A DNA stretch of 64,000 nucleotides, from positions 1-64,000 of the forward strand of contig JAULAV010009184.1 in assembly GCA_030789695.1 (NCBI GenBank). The letters are read 5' to 3'. Shown one piece after another: positions 23,716 to 36,034 of the stretch; the stretch's first letter is position 1; the number at the start of each line of letters is the position of its first letter. The notes beneath the pieces were generated by a model, which was not told where the DNA came from, did not search any database, and saw only the letters and a program-made list of their open reading frames with translations. Both the position numbers and the translations under genes were made by a program. Source of the DNA: Scilla litardierei. Its lineage: Eukaryota; Streptophyta; Magnoliopsida; Asparagales; Asparagaceae.

Positions 23716-24622
23716 TGTTTCAGAGTGTTTTCTCACTACAAAAGCGTTGACCATGGATAACCCGGTCAACGTGGTCAAGGGATCCTCTTGGGTCCCTCGG
23801 GTGTGTCGAGTCAGTGCAGACGAGGCGCGAGTCGGAGTTGCGGACGACGTGGAGCGCGTCGGCTTGGCCAAATCGAGATCCTTGGTCGCAAGGGGGCGAG
23901 GGGAAGCCTCGTCCCGGGTTGAGACGCTCGGCCTCGGATGGACGTGCTCGGCCTCGGCGGTCGGACGACGAGGGGTAGCCTCGATCGTCCTGCTGGTTAC
24001 GTGGCCGGTCGCGGGGCAGAGGGGAAGCCTCGGCCCGTGGATGTGACGTCCTCCTGCGTAGATGAGAACGCTCGTCAGGGGGGCCGGACCTTGGTTCCGG
24101 CCAAATCCCCTCCGATGCCTAAGTCAGATAGTGATCTGAAAGAGGAGGCCCGGTGGAGATGGTTCGACTCAAGAGGAGATCGGAACGGCGTCTACCGGCG
24201 CGAGCGGGGGAGGAGTTTAGAATGGGGGAACTAGGTCGTTGATGGAGTACCTTAGGTTTTAGTTACCTGAGATCCGGTCCCTTGTCCAGTCGTCTTTCCA
24301 GCCCTTTTATAGACCTCCCGCCGTGATTGCCCACGTCGCTCGTCCGCCCTCGATCGTGCCCCCTCAATCCGCCCCCCCATCGCCGCTCCCTGTGCCATGC
24401 CAGCACCTCCCCATCACGGCCATTAAGTGGTAGCGGGATCAGGGGAACGGTTATCGCTGGAGTGGGCGGGTGACTCGTGCGTTATCGGGGCCGGGTCGGG
24501 TTGATATTTGGGGGCCCTCTATGGGACTTCGCAGGGCGGGCCTGATCGCGCAGATGGGCTTCTGAACATCAGTCGGGTTTCGGGGCTCGTGTCTTTCAGG
24601 CTTCGGCCAAATAGGCGTAACA
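23716..24622 (-). repeat. 5' LTR of element D
   Basis: Minus strand begins TGTTACGCC and ends ACTCTGAAACA. TATA box TATAAAAG at 24304-24311 (minus). Differences from the 3' LTR are scattered substitutions, mostly C/T and G/A, plus one length change in a G run near 23892. Confidence 0.95.
24304..24311 (-). promoter_or_regulatory. TATA box of the D 5' LTR
   Basis: TATAAAAG on the minus strand, in the LTR that would drive genomic RNA of element D. Confidence 0.65.
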
Positions 24623-25876
24623 ATATGTCATTGCATTTCATTCATATTATGTTGTGCATATAGAGATTAGTATGTTTCCCTAACCCTTTATGATTATCAA
24701 TTTGCACCTTCTCATCTTGTTGATATGCCAAAGGGGAAGAGAAATTTGGTTATGAAAAATTACACCATATGCTTTTCATGCACACTCATTGTGGTATTAC
24801 TTTCCATGCCATCCATCAATATGTGTTGGACCGTGAATGCTTATTTTGTGCGCATATGCATATTGAACGTGGAATCTTTCTAGCACACACTATTGTATTA
24901 TATGTGTGTATTCATAGTGATGTTGCTTGTATAATGTATTATGATTAAATCATATGCATATGAATTATTAGTCTAGGTGTATCTAAATTTCTAATGGTTG
25001 AGAATTGTTAATTCCTTATGTGTATGATTTTCATGATTATAATAACTCCTATCAATGCATGTCATGCATTCTTATTGATGGTTGTTATTTAAAATTGGTA
25101 TATGGTTGGTTATTGGACTACTTGATTTTGTTCCTTAACCCCTTGGATCCAAAAAGTTTTTGAATACCACAAATTGTTTAATTGTTAGATTTTTGTACAA
25201 GATGCCTACCCTACACACTCCTTGGTTTACAAATGAAGGATCAATTCAAAGGAGAGGATGGTTCCTTGGAGATGCACACATATAGGGAGAGCTAAATGGT
25301 TGTAAGTATGTGTTTAGTACAATTGGTATTTTAATATATTGGATTTGTGTAATATAGCATACTTCTTCATTTGCTCATTCATGTCACTCTCATGGAGATT
25401 GTTTGTTTATGTGACGTACCATGCCCATGTATGCCATATATGTCTTATTATGACACATGTATCATGACAGCTATAACATTTATATAACGAGTTGTTTAGT
25501 TGTTTATTGATTTTCATATCTTTGGAACACGTTGTCATTACACATCGCATTCCTCACATGCATGTTTCTTTGTGAAGATTGTTAAAAATTATGGATATGA
25601 TAACTGATGTGTATGACATACTTGTTTGTTTATGATTGTATTAATTATATTTAGATCTCAACCTCCAATGAAAACCTTTCAATTCTTTCATTAAAAATTC
25701 ATTTTGATTCTACAACATGGACCTAATTTTCTTAGATGATTATGTTCATGGATTATTTAGATCCTATTATGATATGCCATGCCATTCCAGTAGAATCATT
25801 CTTTTCTTTCCTAACATGTGCATTTTGGTTTATCTTTAGGTGACTGATGAACATGTTTCAAGCGCATGTCTCCTTA

Positions 25877-26353
25877 CAGGCGCCTGTGATTTGTTTTACA
25901 GTCGTCTGTAATGCACACGTTTTTGATAGGATGCTTTGGGTTTTCATTATCCATTTCTAACAGGTAACTTCTATACAATGTAAAAGCGCATGGCTCCTTG
26001 CAGGTGCCTGTGACTTGTTAGTCATTCGCATAACTCTTTTTTGCCCAAAGATCCCTAAATTGTCATCATTCAGTCAGACGACTGATGTTGGTTTCACAGT
26101 CGCTTGCCCATGGCACAGGCGTCTGTGAATTCTTCTTCAGTCGCATGTCGATCATTGTCCTAACACTTTGTGTTTGACAAGCTATGCAAGTTTCGGCCAG
26201 ACGACTGATGTTGGTTCCACAGTCGCCTGCCCATGGCATCTTCGCTCGTGGATACCACATTAGTCGCCTTCCTTACTTACCCAGAATTCTTGATTTTGGA
26301 AACTTTCGCACTTCTACCACACAGACGCCTGGTGACCCTTCAGCAGTCGCCTG
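25877..26353. repeat. Phased CAGNCGNCTG palindromes in the interior of element B
   Basis: Exact copies start at 25877, 25899, 26075, 26116, 26198, 26220, 26322 and 26344; 26097 is one base off. Four pairs (25877/25899, 26075/26097, 26198/26220, 26322/26344) have the same 22-bp spacing as the LTR copies. Spacers are 12 bp and related to LTR spacers ('gtgacccttcag' here, 'gttacccttcag' at 11600). Confidence 0.85.
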
Positions 26354-26440
26354 TCCTGTCAGGATTTTTAGCCATTGAGCCTTTTTCCAGCTGATTGTGT
26401 TGAGGGTTTTAGGTGAATCGTTTGGCGGTTTTAGAGAGCT

Positions 26441-26448
26441 TATAAATA
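26441..26448 (+). promoter_or_regulatory. TATA box after the interior palindrome block
   Basis: TATAAATA, about 88 bp after the last palindrome, followed by a pyrimidine-rich and 'tcaaagctcaagc' leader-like stretch. The order palindromes, TATA, leader is the order in the B LTR, so this may be an embedded LTR promoter. Confidence 0.45.
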
Positions 26449-27219
26449 GGGCATTTACTGTTCTATTAGGGATCTCTTGGAACCCTCTAAACTCTATTGA
26501 TTTGATTTCAAAGCTCAAGCTCTTACTTCATTCAAAATCCCTAAATCTCCAAATCTTATCTTTTCTTCCAACTAGAATCATTCATTTCCCTATGGCATGT
26601 TATGCTTCATCATGTTATACATAATTCATGCCAAGAATAAGATTAATTGATTAGAATCTTTATGCATATTTGTTCATTGTATCACCACACATCTTATACT
26701 TTTCTTACAGTTGGTATGATTATCTTTATGAGACATATTGATATGATTTGGGGTGATCAATGTATGTTACTTGTCATTTTAATTGCTTTAGCTATAATTT
26801 TATTTGAGAGATATTTTATGTCTATAGCTAAATCCTTCATGTATGATATTTTCACAAGTGACATAACACTCATGCACATTGGTTAGTGATTTTCATGCTA
26901 TATTTCTCATCATGTCATCTCTCATCTCATGCTCATATTTTATGCTATTTTTATGAGATGTTAGAGATAATTTGTGCCATACAAGATCATATAAGTTTTA
27001 TAATATGTTAGTTGATATGTATATTTTGTCATATATACTCTTCCATGAATATATCCTGATGCACTATGACTTCATTAATGCTACCACCGATTAAATTGTG
27101 ATTACATAAGCTTTTGTTCTATTCGCACAATCAGTATGTATGAATGCGATGCTCATGGTAACTTTATTCGTTTATGTCCTACCTTGTGACTTAGAACCTA
27201 GATTATCTTCATTATATAT

Positions 27220-28390
27220 CTTTGCTCATGTCAAACTCCATGCCTTTGCTCAAAAGGCGTTTTGTCACATTATGCCTTGTGTTGAATCCTTTGTGATAAT
27301 TGAGCTAGGATGAGATCATGACTCTATTTGTTCACTTGGGTTCCTTCACAAGTGATGTCATGATCTTGGCATTATTTGCTTGCTTCTCATACTTTTTAGA
27401 ATATTTATATTTGATATCATCTTTACATGCTCTTACTTGATGCAAGTTTTGAATTTAGGATATATTGCTTATGCTCATGGCATTCCATACTTTTCATTGA
27501 CTCAATCTGTGAGTATCTATTCTGGAATGCATGCTAGTACTATGATTCTTTTGAACATTGTTTCAATTAGTATCCTAGTGTGCTAGAATTGTGTATGCCA
27601 TAATTTTTATGAATTTACTATTTTTATTGACATAACACTTTTGCATGATGTTGATATTTGATATTCATACATTTTTTATCACCTTGTCACCCTACATCTC
27701 ATACTTCACTTAGAATTGGTATGCTTATTTTTGGAGATGATTTGTGGAGTTTAGCACATGCCATTATATTTTTTTGTCATCTCACATCTCATACTTCTAT
27801 TTTCACTCTTTTAGAAGATTTTTTAGAGGATTTGTGTTATATGTGATCATTTGATGTAATTACAATATATGATGATTTGAGTATGTTAGTATGATCATTA
27901 GAATTTATTTTGAGTAATAAGTTCATAACCATGATTATGCTATTATTTGTGCCCTTTTGATCGTATTTTCACCACTTCTTGTCACATCACTTTAAATTGA
28001 TATATTTTGACATGTAGTGATTAGTTCATTGGTATTATGATCATTAAAAACCTAATTTGAGTTATTATTTCATAACATAAATTGATACACGTAACTAAAA
28101 ATTTCCATAGTCATGTTTGTTGCATTTTTCTGCCATGTTTGGCTTAGATCTCAGTCTATTGATATTATCTGTTGATATATGTCATTGTGATGATATTGAT
28201 TCTATCATTATGTCTTTAATCATGTTCATGTCATATGCCATGCCCTTGCTCAAGGATAGTCTATCACATTATGCTTAATGTTATAAATTTTGTGATACTT
28301 GTGCTTATTTGTGTACTTGACACTATTTGATCACTTGTTTTTCTTTCACAAGTGATGTCATGATTTTTGCATTGTTATCCATATTTTGTT
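27220..28390. repeat. Diverged ~1-kb internal duplication in element B
   Basis: The segment around 27220-27410 ('catgcctttgctcaa', 'cacattatgcc', 'ttcacaagtgatgtcatgat') recurs in the same order at 28220-28390 ('catgcccttgctcaa', 'cacattatgct', 'ttcacaagtgatgtcatgat'). A third weak copy of the 'cacaagtgacataacac' word lies near 26853. Confidence 0.6.
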
Positions 28391-29092
28391 ATCATGTTTA
28401 TTGTTGGTGGCTACTGCTAATTATGCTATTGTCTCTTTTCTAACACTGCTCACACTTTTGTTTACAATTAGTATCTATTGTAATCCTTTATCACACTATG
28501 CTTATTGCTTATTTATTTGTGATAATTGAGGGTGGTTGAGTTGTTGTTGGATATTTGCTCTTGTAATTGATATCTTTATTTTGATATCTTGTTTACAATT
28601 GGTAGCTTATATAGTTTATATTAGATATACCTTTATGTTTTCCGCTCTATTTTTGCATTTGTTGTTTATATGCCCCTATGCCTTTTGGATAATGCCAAAG
28701 GGGAGAGAAATAAATTAAGGATGTGCTTTGTGCTAATTAAATGTTGAGTGTTAAACAATAACTTGAATCATATGACTTTATATATGATTGATCATGTATA
28801 TGATTCAGGGTGAGCATTGGTGATTACCTTGGTCTATATTGGTTACATTTGGTATCTGTTGGTAAGCCTGCTCATGTTTATGATGTGCATCACCTATATG
28901 ATTTGTATTGTGTATGCATATCATTTTTGGTCATTCATGCGATATATACACAACCTCATGTGATACACACACTATTAACTTCTTAATGATGCTAGTGATT
29001 ATTGATATTAACTTAATTGGCATCATTGCAGAGGGAGTAAGTATATTTAATGCACAATTATTTATTTTGTTTATATTTGGTTTGTCATCATC

Positions 29093-29105
29093 AAAAGGGG
29101 GAGAA
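29093..29105 (+). other. Polypurine tract of element B
   Basis: 'aaaagggggagaa' immediately before the 3' LTR, the expected plus-strand primer of a copia element. Confidence 0.88.
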
Positions 29106-31232
29106 TGTTGAGTATTAGACTCTCCACCTTAGTTTTGATGATGATCAAATATAAATCATCGTGATTAACCCTGTGATTGCAGTTAACTAAAAAGTCACCA
29201 ATTAGATCCAAGAAGATCAAAAGTGACTACACGTGTTGATTCAAGTGGAGAACTTGGTAGATCAACAAAGGTGAAGCATTGTCTTGAAGAACTCAAAGAC
29301 TACATCAAACCTCAAGCTAATGGCTTCAACAAATGAATGGAGATTCAATCCAAAGAGAAGAAATGAATGGATGATTCAAAAGCTTCAAAGAACATCTTAA
29401 GGATCAAAGACTAGATGGCGTTGGAGACATTCAAGACATACAACTAAAAGTCTCAAGACCATGAATAGGTAAGGATATTCATTGTAACCTTTAGTATTTA
29501 ATTCTTTGTGAGTCTTAGAATGTTAAGCCTTAAATTAGAACTACTTAGAGGCACATACACTACCTATACACATTAGTAGTATAGCATCTAGTTGACCCCG
29601 TATGCTTCTAGGCTTTCAAAACTTGAACCTGAACTTTTGAATCAAAAAAAGGGTCTGATGAATGATCACCAGTCGACTGGTGTGCTCACCAGAGATATGC
29701 TTACCCTTCATCAGTCACCTGTTTTTAAAGAGAGCCCAAATCTGTTTGAAGCTGTATTCTGTTTTTCTGACCAGTCTGCCTTCCAACTGATGCTAATTTT
29801 TCTGTAATTAGAATTTTTCATCCAATCCACTTGTAGTAGTTATCTAACTTACTAAGCTTTCCAACCCAACTTGAATCACTCCAATCGGATATCTATAGTT
29901 CAAGTTATGACTGTTTTCGTGAGCCGATATCAGATTTCCTGCCCTTATCAGTCAGATTCAGAGTCCTATCATTTTTTCTGTACTTGGAATTTTGTGTCCA
30001 TTCAAAGCTCATTTGAAAGAAAATTTTGTTAGTATTCTAACCCAACTTGAATCACTCCAATTGGATATCTTTAGTGGCAGATATGGATGTTTTAGTGATC
30101 AGCTATATTGAAAATCTGCAGAATCTGCCCATCAAACAGCCGCTTATTATAGGTTCGACAGGCGCCTGCCCAAGTGGACAGTTGACTGGTCATCCTTCTA
30201 CAGTCAACTGTTCATCCTCTATCCAGCCATTGTTTTTCAGTTTATAGCCGTTGGCTACAGTGGACCAAGCGACTGTCCCCTCTTCTGCAGGCGACTGTCC
30301 AAGTCGTATTCAGCCCATTTCTAGCCGTTGGAAGATTAGTTCGTGGGTCTTTTTGCTTGGGGTTTTGGGCTTCTCTTGAGCTAATATATATAGGAGATAG
30401 GGTGAATATGTGAGAACTATTGATCCCTTAAGAAAACATTTCAAGTCTCATTTCAAGCTTCTTTCTCCTCTTAAGTGCTCTCTAATTCTCTCTTGCCCTC
30501 AATGCTCTAAAGCACACATCTAAGCCAGATTTGCTTTCATCTTTGGGCAAGCATCGCAAGGGATATCTTCTCCCTCATTGAGCACTTCACACACACACAA
30601 AAGCCCGCGTGCGCGCGCACACACAGAGTATAGCCTTCACAAGTAAGTTCTTATTCAAGGCATATGTGAGTGTATTTCAAGTTGTATATTTCATTCTCAA
30701 TACTTCTATTTTGTTGAGTACTCTCGGCTGGTGAGAGGGTTGGCTTGATTCCAAGTTGTGGGAGTCAAGGTAAGGATTTGCTCTCGATTGTGAGAGTGTG
30801 CTTAGTTCCAAGTTGTGGGATTAAGGTATTTGCGTGTTCCCAGGTTGTGGGATACACAGACATCGATTGTATGTCGATTGCACTTGTTAGGGTTTTCACG
30901 AGTGGGCTAAATGAAAGCTCTAGTGGTATTTACTAGAGTATCGGAGTGTGATCCCAGATGTTGCTGGATCCCTAGTGGTATTTACTAGAGTATCCGAGTG
31001 TGATCCCGGGTGTTGCTGGATTAAGGCACCGATAACAAGTCGGGTTTGACTTGGATGGCACCGAATCAGGATACATTGCATGTTTTCATTGCATTATGCA
31101 TTGCGTTGTTGATCATCTCTTTAATTCCGCATTTTTTGGTTAATTAGGGTTTTATTTGGCGTAAATTCCTTATAATTCTATAAAACACTATTCACCCCTA
31201 GTGTTTCTTCCTCATGGCATTGGGTCCTTACA
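29106..31232 (+). repeat. 3' LTR of element B
   Basis: Starts 'tgttgagtattagac' and ends 'gggtccttaca', followed by TSD aatac. It has an intact C-insertion site ('attcaagacatacaac' at 29429). A ~60-bp tandem duplication at 30915-31022 ('ctagtggtatttactagag' twice) is absent from the 5' LTR. Confidence 0.9.
29670..30297. repeat. Palindromes in the 3' LTR of element B
   Basis: Exact CAGNCGNCTG at 29670, 30159 and 30288. Mutated copies at 29712, 30179, 30201 and 30266 keep the 22-bp phase (30179/30201 and 30266/30288). Decay is further advanced than in the 5' LTR. Confidence 0.8.
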
Positions 31233-31237
31233 AATAC

Positions 31238-32420
31238 GTCGTTCTTTGCGCAATGCTTTCGGTAGAGTACGTTGTCGAAGATCACGAACGATGAAGCTCG
31301 TCTCTTGGTCTTCCATGCCTCCAGCCTATTGTCTGGTTGGGCTCCGAACTTCAGGTAGGCGACAATCGGGTTCATCCACGATCGCTCTTGGTCGACGAAT
31401 ATTAGTTTATCCTCCTCAATACTGGGCGTCAATAAGTTCTCAATGTAAATGGCTTTCCCAATTTCTGTCGAAGAAGATGAAGCCAGCTTTGAGAGGGCGT
31501 CTGCGCTGAGATTGTTCGACCTCGACAGATGTTGGACCACCGCTCTCTTATATTTGAGGAGTTCGGCCCGGGCGCATTTCATGTATCGCTTCATCAGTTT
31601 CTCCCTTGCCTCGAAGCTTTCTTCGATTTGCTAGACGACCAGCCTTGAATCGTTGATCAACAACACATTCATCGCTCCAAGTGCCCGGTAGAGCTTTAAG
31701 CCGTTGAGGGCGGCCTCGTACTCCGCAACATTTTTGGTTGCCGAGAATTTGAAGCAGAGGGCGTACTTCGATAGGCCCCCTTCTGGAGTCTTTATTACAA
31801 TGCCAACTCTGCTCCCCGATGTTTTGGCCGATCCATCAACGTGGACGACCTACTGCTTGCCGTCGGACTGGGTGGAAGTAGAGGGAGGACTGCTGATGGT
31901 GAGCTGCTGGGGTGCCGCACCCAGGCGACTGTAGGGCGTGGCCTCGCCATTCTCTCCCATGGTGCACTCTACCATGAAGTTCGCTAGTGCTTGCCCATTG
32001 ATCGATGCCTTTGGTTTGTAGATAATGTCGAGCTCGCTAAGCTCGACACTCTAATTCAGCATGCGGCCTGACCGCTCTAGCCTCCTCAAGTTCTTTTCTA
32101 GCAGCGAATTTGTGTAGACGACGATAGTATGCGCCTGTAAGTAGGGTCGGAGCTTCCTTGCCGTCAGAACCAGGTAGTAATCGATCTTCTCGATGGGTTC
32201 ATAGCAGGTCTCCGCATCTCGGAGCACCTGGCTGGCATAATAGACCCGTCTCTAGATGCTCCCATCCTCCTTCACCAGGACCGATCTTATAGCTTCCTCA
32301 GTTGTGGTGAGGTAGAGGCCGAGCTACTCTCCTTCTTCGGGCTTTACGAGCAGCGTCGGGATTTGCAGGTAGGCCTTTAGCTCCCCGAAAGCTTTTGTTT
32401 AGGAATCATCCCACTCCACC
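31238..32420 (-). pseudogene. RNase H and second RNase H of element A, broken
   Basis: The second RNase H ends with SRSNNLSADALSKLASS near 31530-31480, matching ENARADALSKLASS in element D. A spacer follows with a YIENLLTPS stretch like D. The first RNase H lies at about 32400-31950. Many stops lie between 31600 and 32400. The left edge is the B insertion; the reading continues at 6170. Confidence 0.78.
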
Positions 32421-32426
32421 ACTTCC

Positions 32427-34017
32427 TTATATGCCATTCCTCTCAGCGAGGGCTTTTCGGAGAATCTTGAAGAATGGGAGTGACCTCTCTGCAGACTTCG
32501 ACAGGAATCTTCCCAGCATGACGATCCATCCATTTAGCCTCTGCAGGTCCCGGATCGTCCTTGGCTCTAGCATGTTGGCGAGGGTGGCGATCTTGTCAGG
32601 GTTGGCCTCAATTCCTCGCTTGGTGATTATGAAGCCAAGGAACTTCACTGACTCAACGTCGAATATGCACTTGGCTGGGTTGAGCCCAGGTTGTAGTGCC
32701 GCACCTTATGGAATGTCTCCTCCAGGTTGGCAAGATGATCTTCAGCCTTATTTGACTTCACCAACATGTCATCAATATAGACCTACAGATTCTTGTCGAC
32801 CTGGGGATGGAAGATTTGGTCGACCATCCGTTGGTAGGTCACTTTGGTGTTCTTGAGTCCGAACGGTATTTTGGTGTAGCAAAATGTCCCCCGGTCCGTG
32901 ATGAATGCTGTCTTCTCCTCATCATGGGTGGTCATCTATATTGGTTGTAGCATGAAAAGGCAACAATAAAAGTTAGGAGTTCATACCCTGAGGCATTATC
33001 CACCAGATAGTCGATCCTTGGCAGTGGGAAGCTATCCTTTGGGCAGACTTTGTTGAGGTCGGTGAAGTCCACACACATTCGCCATTGGCCACTGGGTTTC
33101 TTCACCATCACCACATTGGCGAGCCAATCAATATATCTCACCTTCTAATGAATCCGGCTTTAAGGAGCTGCTCCACCTCTTCGCCTGCTACCTACGCTTT
33201 CTCTCCCCCAGCGATTCGCTTCTTCAGTCGAACCGGGTAGGCTTTATAGTCGATGTGCAGCTCATGGGCGATCATCAGTTTATCGACTCCAGGAATGTCT
33301 GAGGGCAACCATGCGAAGATGTCAGTATTCGCCCTGAGGAGGTTGCTCAGCCCCGCCCTCAGCTTCACAATTAACTTTGTACCGATCGATATAGTTTTGT
33401 CTGCCTCCTCCGTTAGTAGCACCTCTTCTACGCCCTCCACCGGGGTTGGTCGTTGATGTTCCAAGTCCTCCCAGCCCTCAAGGAGTTCGGCCAACAAGGC
33501 TTGCTCGGATTGCTTGTGCTTGGTAGAGCCGACGTAGCAGCTTCGTGGGAGCCTCTGGCTTCCTCGCACTTGTCCAACCCTATAGGGGTTCTAGAACTTT
33601 ATCATCTGGTGCAGCAGCAAGGGAAGAGCTTCGACGGTGGTCATGTAAGTCCGCCCTATGATGTTATTGTACACCAAGGGGATGTGGACGATGACGAATT
33701 GCGTCATTTGCATAACAATCCTCGGGCCTCTCCCCCAGGGTGACGGGCAGATCGATCGTTCCGACAATGGGCACCGAATGTCCAGTGAAGCCGATAATTA
33801 GGATCAAGCATGGTTTCAAGTATACCTCGCCCAGTCCCATCTTCTGGATTGTCGACAAAAATAGTATGTCACACGAGCTGCCACTATTGACCAAGAGCCT
33901 ACTCACAATTGTCGGTCCGATGAGTGCTTCGATGACAATGTCATCATCATGTGGTAGCTTGACCCTCACCAGGTCGTTGTCGGAGAAGGAGATGGGGGTG
34001 GAGCTACCCTTCTTCAC
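32427..34017 (-). pseudogene. Protease and reverse transcriptase of element A, broken
   Basis: The protease (34017-33664) has LLVNSGSSCDILF, where the active-site aspartate is replaced by asparagine (D in element D). RT has WRMCVDFTDLNKVCPKDSFP, but the palm motif reads IVAFSCYNQ in place of MDAYSGYNQ, so the first catalytic aspartate is lost as well. The YIDDM box survives near 32770. The end of RT (32648-32427) reads MKFLGFIITKRGIEANPDKI. Frames change several times, and no active enzyme can be made. Confidence 0.85.
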
Positions 34018-36010
34018 TTCGCCCCTTCATCAGCGCTCGCCATCATGACCTGCCTCACATAATTCTTCCCCTGCGATGTCGAGATTTCATCTGAGGCCGG
34101 TCCACCACATATCACATCTATGCACATGACCAGATCACTTATAGGATGGGCGGCTAGTTTGGCGTTCTGGGCTTGGGCCTGCTGGACAGGTTCCGCTGTA
34201 GTTCGCCCTTCTCGGTTCTGGCCCTCTTGATCGATGAACCGCTGAAGATGGCCACCCTGGATTAGCCATACTATGTCCTTTTTTAGAGCAAAGAAATTTT
34301 CGGTGTCATGGTCGTGGTCGTGGTGGTACCGACAGTACTTCTGTGCATTACGTGCGTTTGGCCTTTCCCTCATCAACGGGGGCGGCTCTTTGAGAAGTCT
34401 GCCCATCTTGGCTGATGCCATCACTTTGGCCAGCAGGGCATTGAGACTGTATAATGTGCCTCCTCCAACGCTATTTTAGGTCCGTTCCTCGGGGCGGGGT
34501 TCATTGGAGGGAGGACCCCCCTCAGAGGTCCGGGGAAATCCTTCCCTTGTGCGCCTCCCTGGTCACGCCCTCGGGGGCGATCTTGATCTTGCCCTCGGGG
34601 GAGGTCATCATGCCTCGGCCTAGGTGGAGGCAAAGGTTTAGCTCTGGGTCGCTTGGTGTCGGTAACTACTTTCTTTGCCCACAACGACTCCTCACTGAGC
34701 ATGAACTTATCCGCTCTGGAGAAGAGAGCGTCGAGGTCCATTGGCGGGTCGTGGAGTAGGGATTTGTGTAGAGTGTAATTGGTGAGCCCCTTCTTGAAGG
34801 CTGCCATGGCAAGCTTGTCTCTGCAGCTCATCACGCTTAGACGCTCTTCATTGAAGCGCCACTGGAACCTTCGGAGGGTCTCCCCCTCCTCTTGGACTAT
34901 CGTAAACAGATAGTCAGGGCCCTCTTCCTTCTTCACCCTGCTCAAAACTGCATTCGGAACTTGTGGTATAGATCACCAAAGGAGTCAATCGATCTATCTG
35001 GCAAGTTGTTGTACCACTCCATGGTAGACTTCTTCAGAGTCATCGAGAAGGCATGGCAGAGGAGCTCATCGTCTGCTCCTTGGATCTCCATCACGCCTAT
35101 ATAGCGTTCCACATGTTCGAGTAGATCGTCCGAGTCGTCGTACAATTCTAGCTAGGGTAGCTTGAACCTACGCGGTATCAGGGTTGAGATCACCCTTTGT
35201 GTCAGCGGGTTGGCTTCTTCGAGATGTTGGGGAGGTGCTGGTGACCTTCGTGTGACGTCCTGACCGCCTCGGAGCTCTTGCATGTGTTTGGAACCCCCAG
35301 ATGAGCCACCTAGATGCTCAGGAGAGTCCCTTCTATGTGCCCTGGGGATTGGGCTTTGCTCGCGGCTCTGCCCCCGTCGATCATTGCACCTAGGAGAGAG
35401 GTTCTCAATCCAAGGGGGGCTTCGGCCTTGATGGGGGCACCCTTTGCGCCTTAGGCTTGATGATCTTCTGTGAGGGTGGCTCTCCACAACTTGATCTTGC
35501 AGGATGTGCTCCTGCAATATCACGATCGATGCGTAGGGGATCCCAAGCTCCCCTGCTGGATCATCTCCCTTGCAGCAAAAATGTAACGTCATTGGACAAC
35601 TGCTTCTTCATCAAGCCTTCTTTGAATCGTGGCCTCCTCCTCGTCCAACCATCTCTGCCTAGTGGCTGCCTCGTCATCATCGAGACGCCTTTGCAGAGCG
35701 GCTAACTCCTCTTCATCGAAGCACCTCCTCCGAGCGGTCGCTTCTTCGTCGAACTCGAGGAGAAGGTTTTGCCTCACGTTGAGAGGTCTGGAGGGGCCTG
35801 ATGTTAGAGGCCTCCTTGCAGATTTCTCCACAGCCATGTCCTTCATCACTTTGTCGAAGATATCAAAGCTTGGATAGACGCCATGGGCTGCATCCTCGAT
35901 GGTAGCATCTACGCCCAAGGGGCGCATCTCTCGAGGGGGACCTCCTAGGAGAGGGGGCCTCCTCGAGAATTGGTTGTTTACTGCTACGATGAGTGCGGTG
36001 ACTTTGTGTG
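34014..36010 (-). pseudogene. gag of element A, broken
   Basis: The gag domain is split over two frames: 35145-34942 (ERYIGVMEIQGADDELLCHA, TMEWYNNLPDRSIDSF) and 34945-34421 (FNEERLSVMSCRDKLAMAAF, LFSRADKFMLSEE). This is the order of plant Ty3 gag. Upstream (35927-35152) is a repeated Arg/Glu stretch (RRLDDDEAATRQRWLDEEEA) and Arg/Ser-rich sequence. Downstream (34424-34014) is HHDHDTENFFALKKDI before protease, with no classic CCHC knuckle, as usual in Tat elements. Element D lacks this whole ~2-kb part. Confidence 0.8.
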
Positions 36011-36034
36011 GGGTCTGTCATGGATGTAACCAAT

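Larger units (their letters stand above)
16207..24622 (-). mobile_element. Element D: young Tat-like Ty3/gypsy element without gag
   Basis: Ends are TG...CA, with a perfect target duplication 'atatg' (16202-16206 and 24623-24627). LTRs are 908 and 907 bp with about 14 differences by eye (roughly 98.5% identity), so it is the most recent insertion whose age can be judged. Read on the minus strand: 5' LTR (23716-24622), PBS, protease, RT, RNase H, second RNase H, integrase, PPT, 3' LTR. The plus strand carries a spliced gene between integrase and the 3' LTR. gag is absent. GC content is much higher than in the surrounding element B. Confidence 0.95.
24628..29092. other. Interior of element B, right of element D: long non-coding stretch
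   Basis: AT-rich, no pol domain in any frame, only short frames without motifs. Features seen: purine-tract-like words 'gccaaaggggaagagaa' (24727), 'atagggagagcta' (25281) and 'gccaaaggggagagaaa' (28692); a palindrome block with TATA box at 25877-26448; and a ~1-kb diverged internal duplication (27220-27410 against 28220-28390). Several purine tracts before the 3' LTR are known in Sireviruses. I see nothing that encodes an envelope-like protein. Confidence 0.7.

Noticed and set aside
25877..26353. CRISPR-like look of regularly spaced short repeats
   Set aside because: Plant nuclear context, 10-bp words with 12-bp related spacers inside a retroelement; CRISPR repeats and spacers are much longer and no cas gene is present.
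32427..34017. Possibility of an integrated pararetrovirus
   Set aside because: RT lies in LTR-bounded elements with integrase and a second RNase H; no movement or coat protein genes of caulimovirids are seen.
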